DNA from: Cytophagales bacterium
Lineage (GTDB): Bacteria > Bacteroidota > Bacteroidia > Cytophagales > Cyclobacteriaceae
Assembly: GCA_017303795.1 (NCBI GenBank)
Contig: JAFLBR010000002.1
Location: forward strand, 372,001 to 436,000
Reading direction: 5' to 3'
Length of the DNA: 64,000 bases
In this document: piece by piece, positions 33,868-42,016 of the stretch
Numbering within the stretch: the first letter of the stretch is position 1
Layout of the letters: every line of letters starts with the position of its first letter
The notes under the pieces: generated by a model
The model's input: only the letters and a program-made list of their open reading frames with translations
Databases searched by the model: none
Told to the model about the DNA's origin: nothing
Made by a program: the position numbers and the translations under genes

Positions 33868-36800
33868 ATGTGTGCCCGAATAGCGTTTGTGTGGATTTGT
33901 TTGCTTTCAGGTTGGATCAATGCCTTCGGCCAGATTGAGTTTATTGAAAACAAATGCCAGTGGCCGGATGCGGTGAAGTACAAGGCGCGTATTCCGGGTG
34001 GCGAGATGCAGCTTCAATCAGCCGGGTTTAGCTATACATTTCTGGATTACGAACGCCTGCAACACCTGCACGATTTAGGTCATGGTACACCCAACGAATC
34101 ACATGGAACAAATACTGAAACTACAATCGATGGCCATCGGGTGGATGTTACATTCAAAGGTGCTAATCAATATGCAATTGCATCACCGGTGGGAAGACGC
34201 TCCAAGTATTACAACTACTTTTTAGGTTCCGATCCATCTACATGGGCATCGCGTGCAAATGCATTTGAGGCGGTACATTACACTGATTATTATCCCGGCA
34301 TCGATCTGAAAGTTTATAGTCAGAGTAAGCACATCAAATACGATTTTTATGTAGCAGCCGGAGCTAATCCATCGCAAATAGAATTTGAGTATACGGGCAT
34401 TGATCGCCTCTATGTTCAACAAGGCGATCTGCACATCGAAGCTTCAACGTTTGGTTTTATTGAGAAGAAGCCGGTTGCCTGGCAACTAATCGATGGTTTG
34501 AAAAAAAACGTGACTTGTGCCTATGCGCTTAATGGCAATACCGTAAAGTTTATTTTTCCCGAAGGTTATGACACCTGTTATCCTTTGGTAATTGATCCGT
34601 TGCTGATCTTTTCAACCTACAGTGGTTCCACGGCCGATAACTGGGGAAGTACCGCAACTCCCGGTGAGCATGGAAATCTTTATTCGGCTGGTGTTACCAA
34701 TCATAACCTCGGTGGATTTTTTCCGGCAACACCGGGTGCATTTCAAACCACTACCAGCGGGGCGTATGATGTAGCCATTCTAAAGTACGATTCAGCAGGC
34801 ACCGATTTACTTTATGCTACATACCTGGGCGGATTGCATGGCGAATCACCACACAGTTTGATTATGGATAAGGATGAAAATCTCTGGATTTTGGGTACAA
34901 CCAGTTCAGCAAACTTTCCTACTACAGTTGGCGCAATTGATAGAAGCTTCAATGGGGGGTTTACCTTAACTAATGTTATCGAATACGAAAATGGCTCGGA
35001 TATTTTTGTTGCTAAACTAAGCAAGAATGGAGACGAACTGCTGGCCAGTACGTACTTAGGTGGTTCAAATAATGATGGTCTTAATCCGGCTAACAGCCCG
35101 TTGGTAAGAAATTATGGCGATGAGTTGCGGGGCGATATTATTGTGGATGCCCATGGTGATGTGTACATCAGCACGGTTACCTCATCAAATGATTTTCCGG
35201 GTGTAAATAGTTTTGGGTTAACGTATAAAGGCGGTGTAACCGATGCGCTCATCATGCATCTCAATTCATCGTTAACGCAGTTGTATTGGTCGGCCTTGCT
35301 GGGCGGTTCTTCGGCCGATGCTTCGCATACTATTAAATTGAATGATGCTGGTGATGTGTGGGTAGCCGGAGGTTCAAACAGTACGAACTTCCCAACTACG
35401 GCCGGTGTTTATCAGCCTGGTTTAGCTGGAAATGCTGATGGTTGGATGGCGAAACTAAAAGCTGATGGATCAGAAATTATGGTTTCCAGTTTTACCGGAA
35501 CAGCGCAGTACAACCAGGTTTATTTTATTGATCTCGATCTGGATGAAAATGTATATGTCTATGGACAAACACAAGGAGCGTTTCCTATAACAGCCGGAGT
35601 TTTTTCGAATGCCAACAGCGGGCAGTTTTTGCAAAAGTTTGATAGAGATCTTACGGCACTTTCATTTTCAACTGTGTTTGGTACAGGGCGGGGCATACCC
35701 GATATTTCACCAACAGCATTTCTGGTTAATGATTGTAATAACATCTACATGAGCGGGTGGGGTGGGTCAATCAATTTCTTCAGGGGCTTTTGGAATAGTG
35801 GAACCAGTGGTATGCCTATTACCCAAGATGCGTTTCAAAAAACAACTGCCGGCTCTGATTTTTATTTTATTGTACTTACCGATGATGCTTCCGAAATGTT
35901 GTATGGAACTTTTCTGGGCGGCAATCAATCTTCGGTGCATGTAGATGGTGGCACGAGTCGGTTCGATAAAGGCGGAATTGTTTACCACTCCGTGTGTGGT
36001 GGTTGTGGAAATGGTTTTGATGATTTTCCCACTACCTCAAATGCATGGAGTAGATTAAACCAAAGTGAAAATTGTAATAATGCGGCATTTAAGTTCGATT
36101 TGTCATCGCTTAAAGCGCGCATTCAAACCAACAACATTACGTTTACCATGCCGGGGTTGAGTCGGGTTTGTATCCCTGATCCGATTGTGTTTCAAAACCT
36201 GAGTACGGGTGGTCGTATATACGAATGGAGTTTTGGTGATGGTGGCCAGCTAGTAAAACAAGATACTACGTTTATCATGCATCGGTACAATCAACCGGGT
36301 ACGTATCGAATAAGACTATTAGCTATTGATGCCGGTACGTGTGTAGGATTGGATTCTGCGTTTACTCAGGTGGTTGTTACAAAACCAGCTGGTGAGGCAG
36401 GCCCAGACATGGAGATGTGTTTTAATGCTGGTGCACAACTAACAGCTACTGGTGGGTTAACGTACGAGTGGCGGAATTATAACCGCACGTATTCGTCAAC
36501 TGAGCAATCGCCTGTTGTTAATCCAAAAGAAGATGACGGCTACATTGTTTCGATTTTTGATTTTAATGGCTGTGCCAAAAAAGATACCATTAACATTCGG
36601 GTGATACCCGGAGTGGAGCTGGATTTTAGTCTATCGAAAGCATACGATTGTTTTAATCGCCCCACCATACAGGTGCAGAACCTTTTGCCATCCGAAGAAC
36701 AAGTGTTTTTTGATTTTGGTGATGGCACTACTTCCGATCAGGAACAAACCGGCCATACTTATCAGCAAGACGGAACTTATCCGGTTAAACAGGTGGCTGT

Positions 36801-37110
36801 AAAAGAAAGCTGCGTGTACGAAAAGGTAATCAGCATACCGGTGTACCAACTTAAAGTACCCAACGTGATTACACCCGATGAGTTTCCAGAGAATAATAAG
36901 TTTGTGATTCAGTATGGTGGTAATAAACTATCTGCCACTTCGCTAACGGCCCGCGTTATTATTGTAAACCGATGGGGTAAAAAGGTTTTTGAAAGCAATA
37001 ACTACCAGGATGATTGGGGCGCAGACAATGTGGAAGGTGGTATGTATTTTTATGAAATTCAGATTCCGGGCGAGGCAACCTGTAAGGGCTGGTTGCACGT
37101 GATTAAATAA
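33868..37110 (+). CDS. Large secreted SBBP/PKD-repeat protein with T9SS type B (gliding-type) sorting domain
   Basis: 1080 residues. Signal peptide MCARIAFVWICLLSGWINAFGQ's hydrophobic part, then an N-terminal DUF7948-like domain beginning IEFIENKCQWPDAVKY. Residues about 250-700 hold SBBP-type beta-propeller repeats (GGSSADASHTIKLNDAGDVW, ATYLGGLHGESPHSLIMDKD). PKD-like domains follow (ISTG..YEWSFGDGG near 790 and VFFDFGDGTTSDQEQTGHTY near 950). The last 80 residues, from NVITPDEFPENN with NRWGKKVFE and GMYFYEIQ, are the gliding-motility-type C-terminal domain recognised by the type IX system. A surface adhesin-like role is inferred. The first 98 bp are duplicated at 32974-33071. Confidence 0.87.
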   Translation: MCARIAFVWICLLSGWINAFGQIEFIENKCQWPDAVKYKARIPGGEMQLQSAGFSYTFLDYERLQHLHDLGHGTPNESHGTNTETTIDGHRVDVTFKGANQYAIASPVGRRSKYYNYFLGSDPSTWASRANAFEAVHYTDYYPGIDLKVYSQSKHIKYDFYVAAGANPSQIEFEYTGIDRLYVQQGDLHIEASTFGFIEKKPVAWQLIDGLKKNVTCAYALNGNTVKFIFPEGYDTCYPLVIDPLLIFSTYSGSTADNWGSTATPGEHGNLYSAGVTNHNLGGFFPATPGAFQTTTSGAYDVAILKYDSAGTDLLYATYLGGLHGESPHSLIMDKDENLWILGTTSSANFPTTVGAIDRSFNGGFTLTNVIEYENGSDIFVAKLSKNGDELLASTYLGGSNNDGLNPANSPLVRNYGDELRGDIIVDAHGDVYISTVTSSNDFPGVNSFGLTYKGGVTDALIMHLNSSLTQLYWSALLGGSSADASHTIKLNDAGDVWVAGGSNSTNFPTTAGVYQPGLAGNADGWMAKLKADGSEIMVSSFTGTAQYNQVYFIDLDLDENVYVYGQTQGAFPITAGVFSNANSGQFLQKFDRDLTALSFSTVFGTGRGIPDISPTAFLVNDCNNIYMSGWGGSINFFRGFWNSGTSGMPITQDAFQKTTAGSDFYFIVLTDDASEMLYGTFLGGNQSSVHVDGGTSRFDKGGIVYHSVCGGCGNGFDDFPTTSNAWSRLNQSENCNNAAFKFDLSSLKARIQTNNITFTMPGLSRVCIPDPIVFQNLSTGGRIYEWSFGDGGQLVKQDTTFIMHRYNQPGTYRIRLLAIDAGTCVGLDSAFTQVVVTKPAGEAGPDMEMCFNAGAQLTATGGLTYEWRNYNRTYSSTEQSPVVNPKEDDGYIVSIFDFNGCAKKDTINIRVIPGVELDFSLSKAYDCFNRPTIQVQNLLPSEEQVFFDFGDGTTSDQEQTGHTYQQDGTYPVKQVAVKESCVYEKVISIPVYQLKVPNVITPDEFPENNKFVIQYGGNKLSATSLTARVIIVNRWGKKVFESNNYQDDWGADNVEGGMYFYEIQIPGEATCKGWLHVIK

Positions 37111-37112
37111 TT

Positions 37113-37184
37113 TCTTGCATCGTCTCTCGCAGAGGACGATGCTAGTTCAAAGGTCGTATCGTCCCCGAAGCGGGAGACGATACT
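37113..37184. repeat. Twin-hairpin intergenic repeat, copy 1
   Basis: Two adjacent hairpins: GCATCGTCTCT-CGC-AGAGGACGATGC (37117-37142, one bulge) and GTATCGTCCCCG-AAG-CGGGAGACGATAC (37156-37183, one bulged A). Both carry ATCGTC/GACGAT arms. It lies 3 bp after the T9SS gene stop and 12 bp before the next ATG. Similar in both hairpins to copy 2 at 37814-37897. Confidence 0.8.
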
Positions 37185-37195
37185 AAAAAAAAATT

Positions 37196-37498
37196 ATGAT
37201 TTACATTACCCAACTCATTTACATTATTCCCGGTCAGGAAATTGTGTTTGAACAATTTGAACAAGTAGCTATTCCACTAATTGCAAAGTATAATGGAAAA
37301 CTAGTGTTTAGATTGCGACCAGATGCCAATGCTTATATTGGCGAATCAGCCGAAAAGCCTTACGAAATTCATTTGGTAGAATTTTTAAACGAACAAGACT
37401 TCGAGGATTTTAAGCTTGATGAAGAGCGAAAGAAATTCCTGCATTTGAAAGAACAATCTATTCGTGCATCGGTAATGATTATGGGTAGAAAGTTGTAG
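37196..37498 (+). CDS. DUF1330-like small protein
   Basis: 100 residues, soluble, beginning MIYITQLIYIIPGQEIVFEQ. The pattern YIxPGxExxFxxFE, then a central KYNGKLVFRLRP strand and a C-terminal helix-strand pair, fits the dimeric alpha/beta-barrel fold of DUF1330 proteins. No function is established for the family. It stands alone between two copies of the twin-hairpin repeat; the ATG follows an A-rich stretch. Confidence 0.65.
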   Translation: MIYITQLIYIIPGQEIVFEQFEQVAIPLIAKYNGKLVFRLRPDANAYIGESAEKPYEIHLVEFLNEQDFEDFKLDEERKKFLHLKEQSIRASVMIMGRKL

Positions 37499-37594
37499 CA
37501 GAGAATAATCTAATTGTACGAGGTATTGATCACAAAATGCAGTAATCATACAGAATGTACCAGAAACCAACCCTCACACTAATCTGGCGCAAGC

Positions 37595-37739
37595 AATCCT
37601 GAGCGGGTGTTTACTTCGGATTCGTTTTGAAACTTGAAGACACGATTTTATTAAGAAGGAGAAATTAGCGAAGGATCTCGTCAGTATTTTAAATAGGGGG
37701 ATACCTCGCTGCAACGGACAACCGCTCCGGCTCAGGATT
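37595..37739. repeat. Decayed intergenic element with AATCCTGAGC / GCTCAGGATT ends
   Basis: Terminal arms AATCCTGAGC (37595-37604) and GCTCAGGATT (37730-37739) are perfect inverted repeats 145 bp apart overall. Inside, GCGAAGGATCTCGTCAG faces GGGGGATACCTCGCTGC, a weaker nested inverted pair. The vocabulary (CCTGAGCG, CGAAGGATCTC) is that of a dispersed hairpin repeat seen between genes in many environmental bacteria. No ORF. Confidence 0.5.
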
Positions 37740-37762
37740 AGTGGTTAGGAATTGGAGTTCTT

Positions 37763-37810
37763 ATCAAAACTGAAAATAAATAAACGGCTGGATTCCGGCT
37801 GATTTGGTTT
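37763..37810. repeat. 48-bp duplicate of the MBOAT gene 3' end, outer copy
   Basis: Identical over 48 bp to 37901-37948, which encodes the last 15 codons and the stop of the minus-strand MBOAT gene. The two copies bracket the twin-hairpin repeat with only 3 bp on each side. Flanking bases beyond the 48 bp differ. Confidence 0.9.
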
Positions 37811-37813
37811 CAA

Positions 37814-37897
37814 TTCTTGCATCGTCTCTCGTAGAGGACGATGCTAATTCAAAGTCGTATTTTATGTCATATTGTCCCCGAAGCGGGAGACGATACT
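37814..37897. repeat. Twin-hairpin intergenic repeat, copy 2
   Basis: Shares with copy 1 the string starting TTCTTGCATCGTCTCTCG, the first hairpin (37819-37844, one base change in the loop) and the second hairpin (to 37896), whose left arm has decayed to ATTGTCCCCG. Copy 2 has about 12 extra bases between hairpins. It is inserted between the two 48-bp copies of the MBOAT gene end. Confidence 0.75.
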
Positions 37898-37901
37898 TGA
37901 A

Positions 37902-39392
37902 TCAAAACTGAAAATAAATAAACGGCTGGATTCCGGCTGATTTGGTTTGAATCACCAATAAGATGGTAACGAAGATCACCACAAACTTGCCAGCTAATGA
38001 TAAGTTTGTTACCCAGTTTTCAGCCCGTTGTTCAACGGGCATGGGTATAAAATGTAAAATATATCCCACCACCATCAGCAGCAACACAGCTTTATAACCC
38101 ATCACAAAATCAAAAAATATTCCGGGCGAGAAATGAGTAGCAATCTGGGTAACTACTTGCCAGGCAGTTTCCATATCCTGTGCTCTGAAAAATATCCAAC
38201 AGAAACAAACAAAGTGAAACGTAAGTAAGACGCTTAATAAGTTGCTACTATTTTTCACGAATGAATTCTGAACCTGCGGCCACTTAAATGACAAAATAAA
38301 TTTGTGTATTCCAAGAGCCAGACCGTGCAGCGCCCCCCACAATATAAACCGGAATGCAGCGCCATGCCACAACCCTCCCAACAACATCGTTAAAAACAAA
38401 TTGATGTAGGTGCGGATTTTTCCTTTCCGGTTACCGCCTAACGAAATGTATAGGTAATCGCGCAGCCAACTGGAAAGGGACATGTGCCAGCGCCTCCAAA
38501 ACTCGGTAATGTTTTTAGATTGATAGGGCGAATCGAAATTAAGATTGAAGTGAAAGCCCAGCAGCAACGCAATACCAATGGCCATATCCGAGTAACCAGA
38601 AAAGTCGCAGTAGATTTGAAGGGCATATCCATAAACCCCAAACAGATTTTCAAGACCAGTGTAAAGGGTAGGAGCATCAAAAATGCGATCTACAAAATTC
38701 ATACTGATGTAATTTGAAATAACCGCTTTCTTGAATAGCCCTGTACAAATCAGAAACACACCACGCCCCAGCATTTCTTTCGTTACAAAGGTGGGTTTGG
38801 CAAGTTGTGGCAGAAAGTCTGCTGCGCGAACAATAGGCCCGGCTACTAACTGCGGAAAGAATGAAATGTAAAAAGCATAGTCCAGTAAATGCGGAACGGG
38901 CTCAATCTTTTTCCGATACACATCAATGGTATAACTAAGCGATTGAAAAGTGAAGAATGAAATTCCTACCGGAAGAAAAATATCGAAGGGTTGGAATTCT
39001 ATTCCAGCCAGTCCGCTGAAGATCTCATGTAAAAAGTTCGTGTATTTAAAGTAACCCAGCAAGCCAAGGTTGGCTATCAGGCTAATGGCTAAGATGGTGC
39101 TGCGCTTCCATGGTATTATAGTTTGCGCCAGCACGCGCGCAAGGTTATAATCAATTACGGTTGTGCTGATCAGCAATAAAAAATAAATGCCACTTGATTT
39201 GTAATAGAAGTAAAGCGAAAAGAGCGTTACAAAAAGTAGCTTAGGCCTGTGGGTTTTATGTAGCAGAATATAAATCGCTAAAAAAGCCGCAAACAGAAAA
39301 AGAAATAGTCCGCTATTAAAGATTAGCGGCTCCTGTGGGTTGTACAGAAATTGCTGGCCAAGTTTATGGGTATCGATACCGAACATATTCAT
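37902..39392 (-). CDS. MBOAT-family membrane O-acyltransferase (AlgI-like)
   Basis: 496 residues with ten or more membrane helices. Diagnostic pieces: PVGISFFTFQSLSY (151-164), DFSGYSDMAIG (273-283), EFWRRWHMSLSSWLRDYLY (307-325) and the catalytic-type His343 in GGLWHGAAF. These enzymes move acyl groups across the inner membrane to modify alginate, peptidoglycan or other surface glycans, together with periplasmic SGNH partners. Two such SGNH proteins lie directly upstream in the same operon; the start overlaps the end of the first by 29 bp. The 3' terminal 48 bp are duplicated downstream. Confidence 0.92.
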   Translation of the reverse strand: MNMFGIDTHKLGQQFLYNPQEPLIFNSGLFLFLFAAFLAIYILLHKTHRPKLLFVTLFSLYFYYKSSGIYFLLLISTTVIDYNLARVLAQTIIPWKRSTILAISLIANLGLLGYFKYTNFLHEIFSGLAGIEFQPFDIFLPVGISFFTFQSLSYTIDVYRKKIEPVPHLLDYAFYISFFPQLVAGPIVRAADFLPQLAKPTFVTKEMLGRGVFLICTGLFKKAVISNYISMNFVDRIFDAPTLYTGLENLFGVYGYALQIYCDFSGYSDMAIGIALLLGFHFNLNFDSPYQSKNITEFWRRWHMSLSSWLRDYLYISLGGNRKGKIRTYINLFLTMLLGGLWHGAAFRFILWGALHGLALGIHKFILSFKWPQVQNSFVKNSSNLLSVLLTFHFVCFCWIFFRAQDMETAWQVVTQIATHFSPGIFFDFVMGYKAVLLLMVVGYILHFIPMPVEQRAENWVTNLSLAGKFVVIFVTILLVIQTKSAGIQPFIYFQF

Positions 39393-40599
39393 TATACCCT
39401 TTTATTAATGCCTGATATAATAATGAACCTTGAAGTTCGTACCCGTTTTTGGTAAAGTGTACGCCATCACTTTGCAACAGGCTGCTGCTCTTCCATTGGT
39501 CGGCAGCGTGTTTGCCACCCGCCACCGAATACAAATCCCAAAAGGCAAGCCCATTGGCATCAGCATATTCTATCAACTTACCGCGCATAACTTCTACACC
39601 GGGGTTTCTTCGGGTTTTCTTTTTATAGAAATCCATAGGTATAGTAAGAATAATTTTAGCCTGTGGATTATGTTGCTTTAATTGATTAACAAACGTATCG
39701 AGTTGATCTTGAAAGCGAGGATCGACATACGGATACTCAATGGCTTCGTTCGTGCCCAAGGAGATAATAATTAAATCAGGAGTCAACGCTGCAGTTTGTT
39801 CAGCAAATAGACTTGCCTCGGTATAGTGTTTTACTTTAGCGCCATTGCCACCGGTACTATGATAAAGCACTCCGGGTTTGCTATTCTCCAGATTGATTCC
39901 ATAAAGTGTAAATTGTTTTTGCAGATGGGTGGATTGCATAGTTTGAAATTCTGCCTGACTGATGGAGTAGGGTAGAAGCACCCGTGAGATATTTGAATTC
40001 TCGAATGTATATGGCCCCACATACGCTATGCTTTGTCCGGTAGAATCTTTCACCGCAAGGTTAAAACTGGAAAGATCTTTTTCGAAGAAGAATGTAATCT
40101 TATTGAAACTGTAGTTTAGTTCGTTTGCATTGGCTTTGATGGAGATACTATTACCAGCCTGTTGAGTTTGCACCGTCATGCCACCAATGCCTATGGGCAT
40201 GGGTTGATTGGTATAAATTATTCGTTTGGCATCCCACAATCCGGTTGAACTTGAATGCACCGTACCTGATTCATTTGTGCGGCCAACACGCCCCGGAAAA
40301 ATCAATCCGCGCCCAGCGTTTCCAAATTCAAGTTGGAAGAGCTTACGGGTAGTGCCACTCAGCAAATCGGCTTGTATGTGCGAGTCGCCAATTTGTAATA
40401 CGCTTACGTTGTTTTTCTTGATTTTTTTGAGTTGGTAAAGTTTTTCATAGAACTCAGAAAGTGTTACTGAGTTGTGAATGATGTTGGCATCTTCCTGAAG
40501 GAAAGCATACGACTGCTTCAGTGAAAACGCAATGGTGTCTTGTGCTTTTGCCACTGTGGCAGTGCACAGCAGTAAACTAAGAATCAGGTTTCTTATCAT
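39364..40599 (-). CDS. SGNH-fold periplasmic protein, probable acylation partner of the MBOAT enzyme
   Basis: 411 residues from ATG 40599, giving a signal peptide (MIRNLILSLLLCTATVAKAQ); a longer start at 40626 would spoil it. Block I is IGDSHIQADL with the GDSH variant seen in Bacteroidota SGNH proteins, block III SLGTNEA and block V SDGVHFT supply Asn and the Asp-x-x-His pair. A beta-rich carbohydrate-binding-like insert lies between blocks I and III, as in AlgX/AlgJ-type enzymes. Overlaps both operon neighbours (23 bp upstream, 29 bp downstream). Substrate inferred to be a surface glycan. Confidence 0.8.
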   Translation of the reverse strand: MIRNLILSLLLCTATVAKAQDTIAFSLKQSYAFLQEDANIIHNSVTLSEFYEKLYQLKKIKKNNVSVLQIGDSHIQADLLSGTTRKLFQLEFGNAGRGLIFPGRVGRTNESGTVHSSSTGLWDAKRIIYTNQPMPIGIGGMTVQTQQAGNSISIKANANELNYSFNKITFFFEKDLSSFNLAVKDSTGQSIAYVGPYTFENSNISRVLLPYSISQAEFQTMQSTHLQKQFTLYGINLENSKPGVLYHSTGGNGAKVKHYTEASLFAEQTAALTPDLIIISLGTNEAIEYPYVDPRFQDQLDTFVNQLKQHNPQAKIILTIPMDFYKKKTRRNPGVEVMRGKLIEYADANGLAFWDLYSVAGGKHAADQWKSSSLLQSDGVHFTKNGYELQGSLLYQALIKGYNEYVRYRYP

Positions 40600-41962
40600 A
40601 CCGGGTTCGTTCAAACAATAAGGCATCGGCCAGCTTTTTAGCTAACCTGCGGCCACCCAAAAAAGTCAGATGCGTAAAATCTTTCGCAGCCAGTGGTGGT
40701 TTCGCTTCTGCAAATTTAACGATACTATTTTCTCCTCCCATAGCTTCGTACAAATCCCAATAGGCAATTTGTGTGCGTTGGGCGATTTTTAACTGGGCTT
40801 TGCGCATCCGCGCGATGGCAGGAATGGTTTGAATCTTTCCGTCAAGATTACCAGCACGATCACTAATACCAACAAGCACGATGCCGGTGTTGGGAAAAGC
40901 CTTCTTTAATTGATTCACCACTTTCACCATCCGGGTTTCATACCAGGTATAATCGGTGGAGTCGGTTTCGGTTACCACATTTAGTCCGTATTGAAGCAAA
41001 ATCAGTTTATAGTCTAAGTATTGATTGAATTGTTTTAGCCGGGTAGTGTCTAATGCATACAAGCCAATTCCGGAATTGCCGCGCATGGCAAAGTTATCTA
41101 CGTACACGCCTGTCTCTGCATCAAAGGTTAATCCATAGGCCACCACACTATCGGGTTCGGTAAAAGAAAATTTAACTGAGGCGGCAGGTGGCATCTCAAG
41201 TGCAATCCGGCTTATGCTATCCGATGCAGTAAGCATGGTGTTAAGCACTAACGTATCGTTTACTACATATTGAAGTGATGCTTCCGCTTTGCTTTGGTAA
41301 TACAAACTAATGCGATTAAACTTTTGGTTTGCAGGCTTGCGCGAAGGTTTAAACTCCGCTTCGTTTTCGGGCAACGGAATAAAGGCATGACCGGAAATAC
41401 CCAACGGCACTTCCGTGCGAATTTTACTTACCAGCGAATGCGCCTCCCAATTGGCATACGTATGTTGAATAGAGGTTCGGTATTGCGCCACTTCCGAAGC
41501 AATGGGCACAAAGCCTACACCACGGCCGCCATATAATCCTTGTAACGTATCGCGAAAGCTGCCGCACAACACATCGCCTTCAATAAACGAATCGCCATAG
41601 AAAGCAATGCGTACTTGTTTTCGGTTGGCTTGCTTTAATGCGCGAAAGAAATTTTTAAGTGTAGTTTTATTCGGACTAAAATCCTGCAAACAATTTTTAT
41701 CGGGACATGGATAAAGTTCGGCAACGGGTTCTGGAATAACTTGTACTACTGAGTCTTTTTTAACCGAATCAACAGGAATACTATCTGCAGGAGGAATTTC
41801 AGTTAATGCCGGTGGCGGATCAGTTTTTATGTCGGCCAGAAGATCTACTTTTTTGATAGTTACCGATCCTAGATTAAAAGCCGGCACCAGCGAGCTTAAC
41901 AGCAACGCAGCAATAACCAATACTAAAAGCAAGACCGATTGCCGTAACTGGTTAGCCTGCAT
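40577..41962 (-). CDS. Membrane-anchored SGNH-fold protein, second acylation partner
   Basis: 461 residues. N-terminal anchor helix (about 9-31), a proline-rich linker (DPPPALTEIPPADSIPVDS), then an SGNH domain: block I FYGDSFIEGD (about 120-129), block III-like LLQYGLNVV and block V DFTHLTFLG. It resembles the next gene in size, GDS region and insert layout, so the pair probably arose by duplication and divergence. Operon order is this gene, SGNH protein, MBOAT. The Asn of block III sits in YGLN rather than GxND, so the activity should be checked. Confidence 0.78.
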   Translation of the reverse strand: MQANQLRQSVLLLVLVIAALLLSSLVPAFNLGSVTIKKVDLLADIKTDPPPALTEIPPADSIPVDSVKKDSVVQVIPEPVAELYPCPDKNCLQDFSPNKTTLKNFFRALKQANRKQVRIAFYGDSFIEGDVLCGSFRDTLQGLYGGRGVGFVPIASEVAQYRTSIQHTYANWEAHSLVSKIRTEVPLGISGHAFIPLPENEAEFKPSRKPANQKFNRISLYYQSKAEASLQYVVNDTLVLNTMLTASDSISRIALEMPPAASVKFSFTEPDSVVAYGLTFDAETGVYVDNFAMRGNSGIGLYALDTTRLKQFNQYLDYKLILLQYGLNVVTETDSTDYTWYETRMVKVVNQLKKAFPNTGIVLVGISDRAGNLDGKIQTIPAIARMRKAQLKIAQRTQIAYWDLYEAMGGENSIVKFAEAKPPLAAKDFTHLTFLGGRRLAKKLADALLFERTRYDKKPDS

Positions 41963-42016
41963 GGTATAATTTTAATGTCAAGTATAAGCAGGTTAGTTGG
42001 TAAATGAAAATGTGCC

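Larger units (their letters stand above)
37499..37901. other. 403-bp repeat-rich region without a gene
   Basis: From left to right: a decayed element with terminal 10-bp inverted repeats (37595-37739), a 48-bp copy of the MBOAT gene end (37763-37810), and twin-hairpin repeat copy 2 (37814-37897). No credible ORF lies inside. Confidence 0.75.

Noticed and set aside
37499-37901. Integron attC-like or CRISPR-like array in the repeat-rich gap
   Set aside because: The repeats are of three different kinds, not regularly spaced, with no spacers and no cas or integrase gene. Palindromes and a gene-end duplication explain them better.
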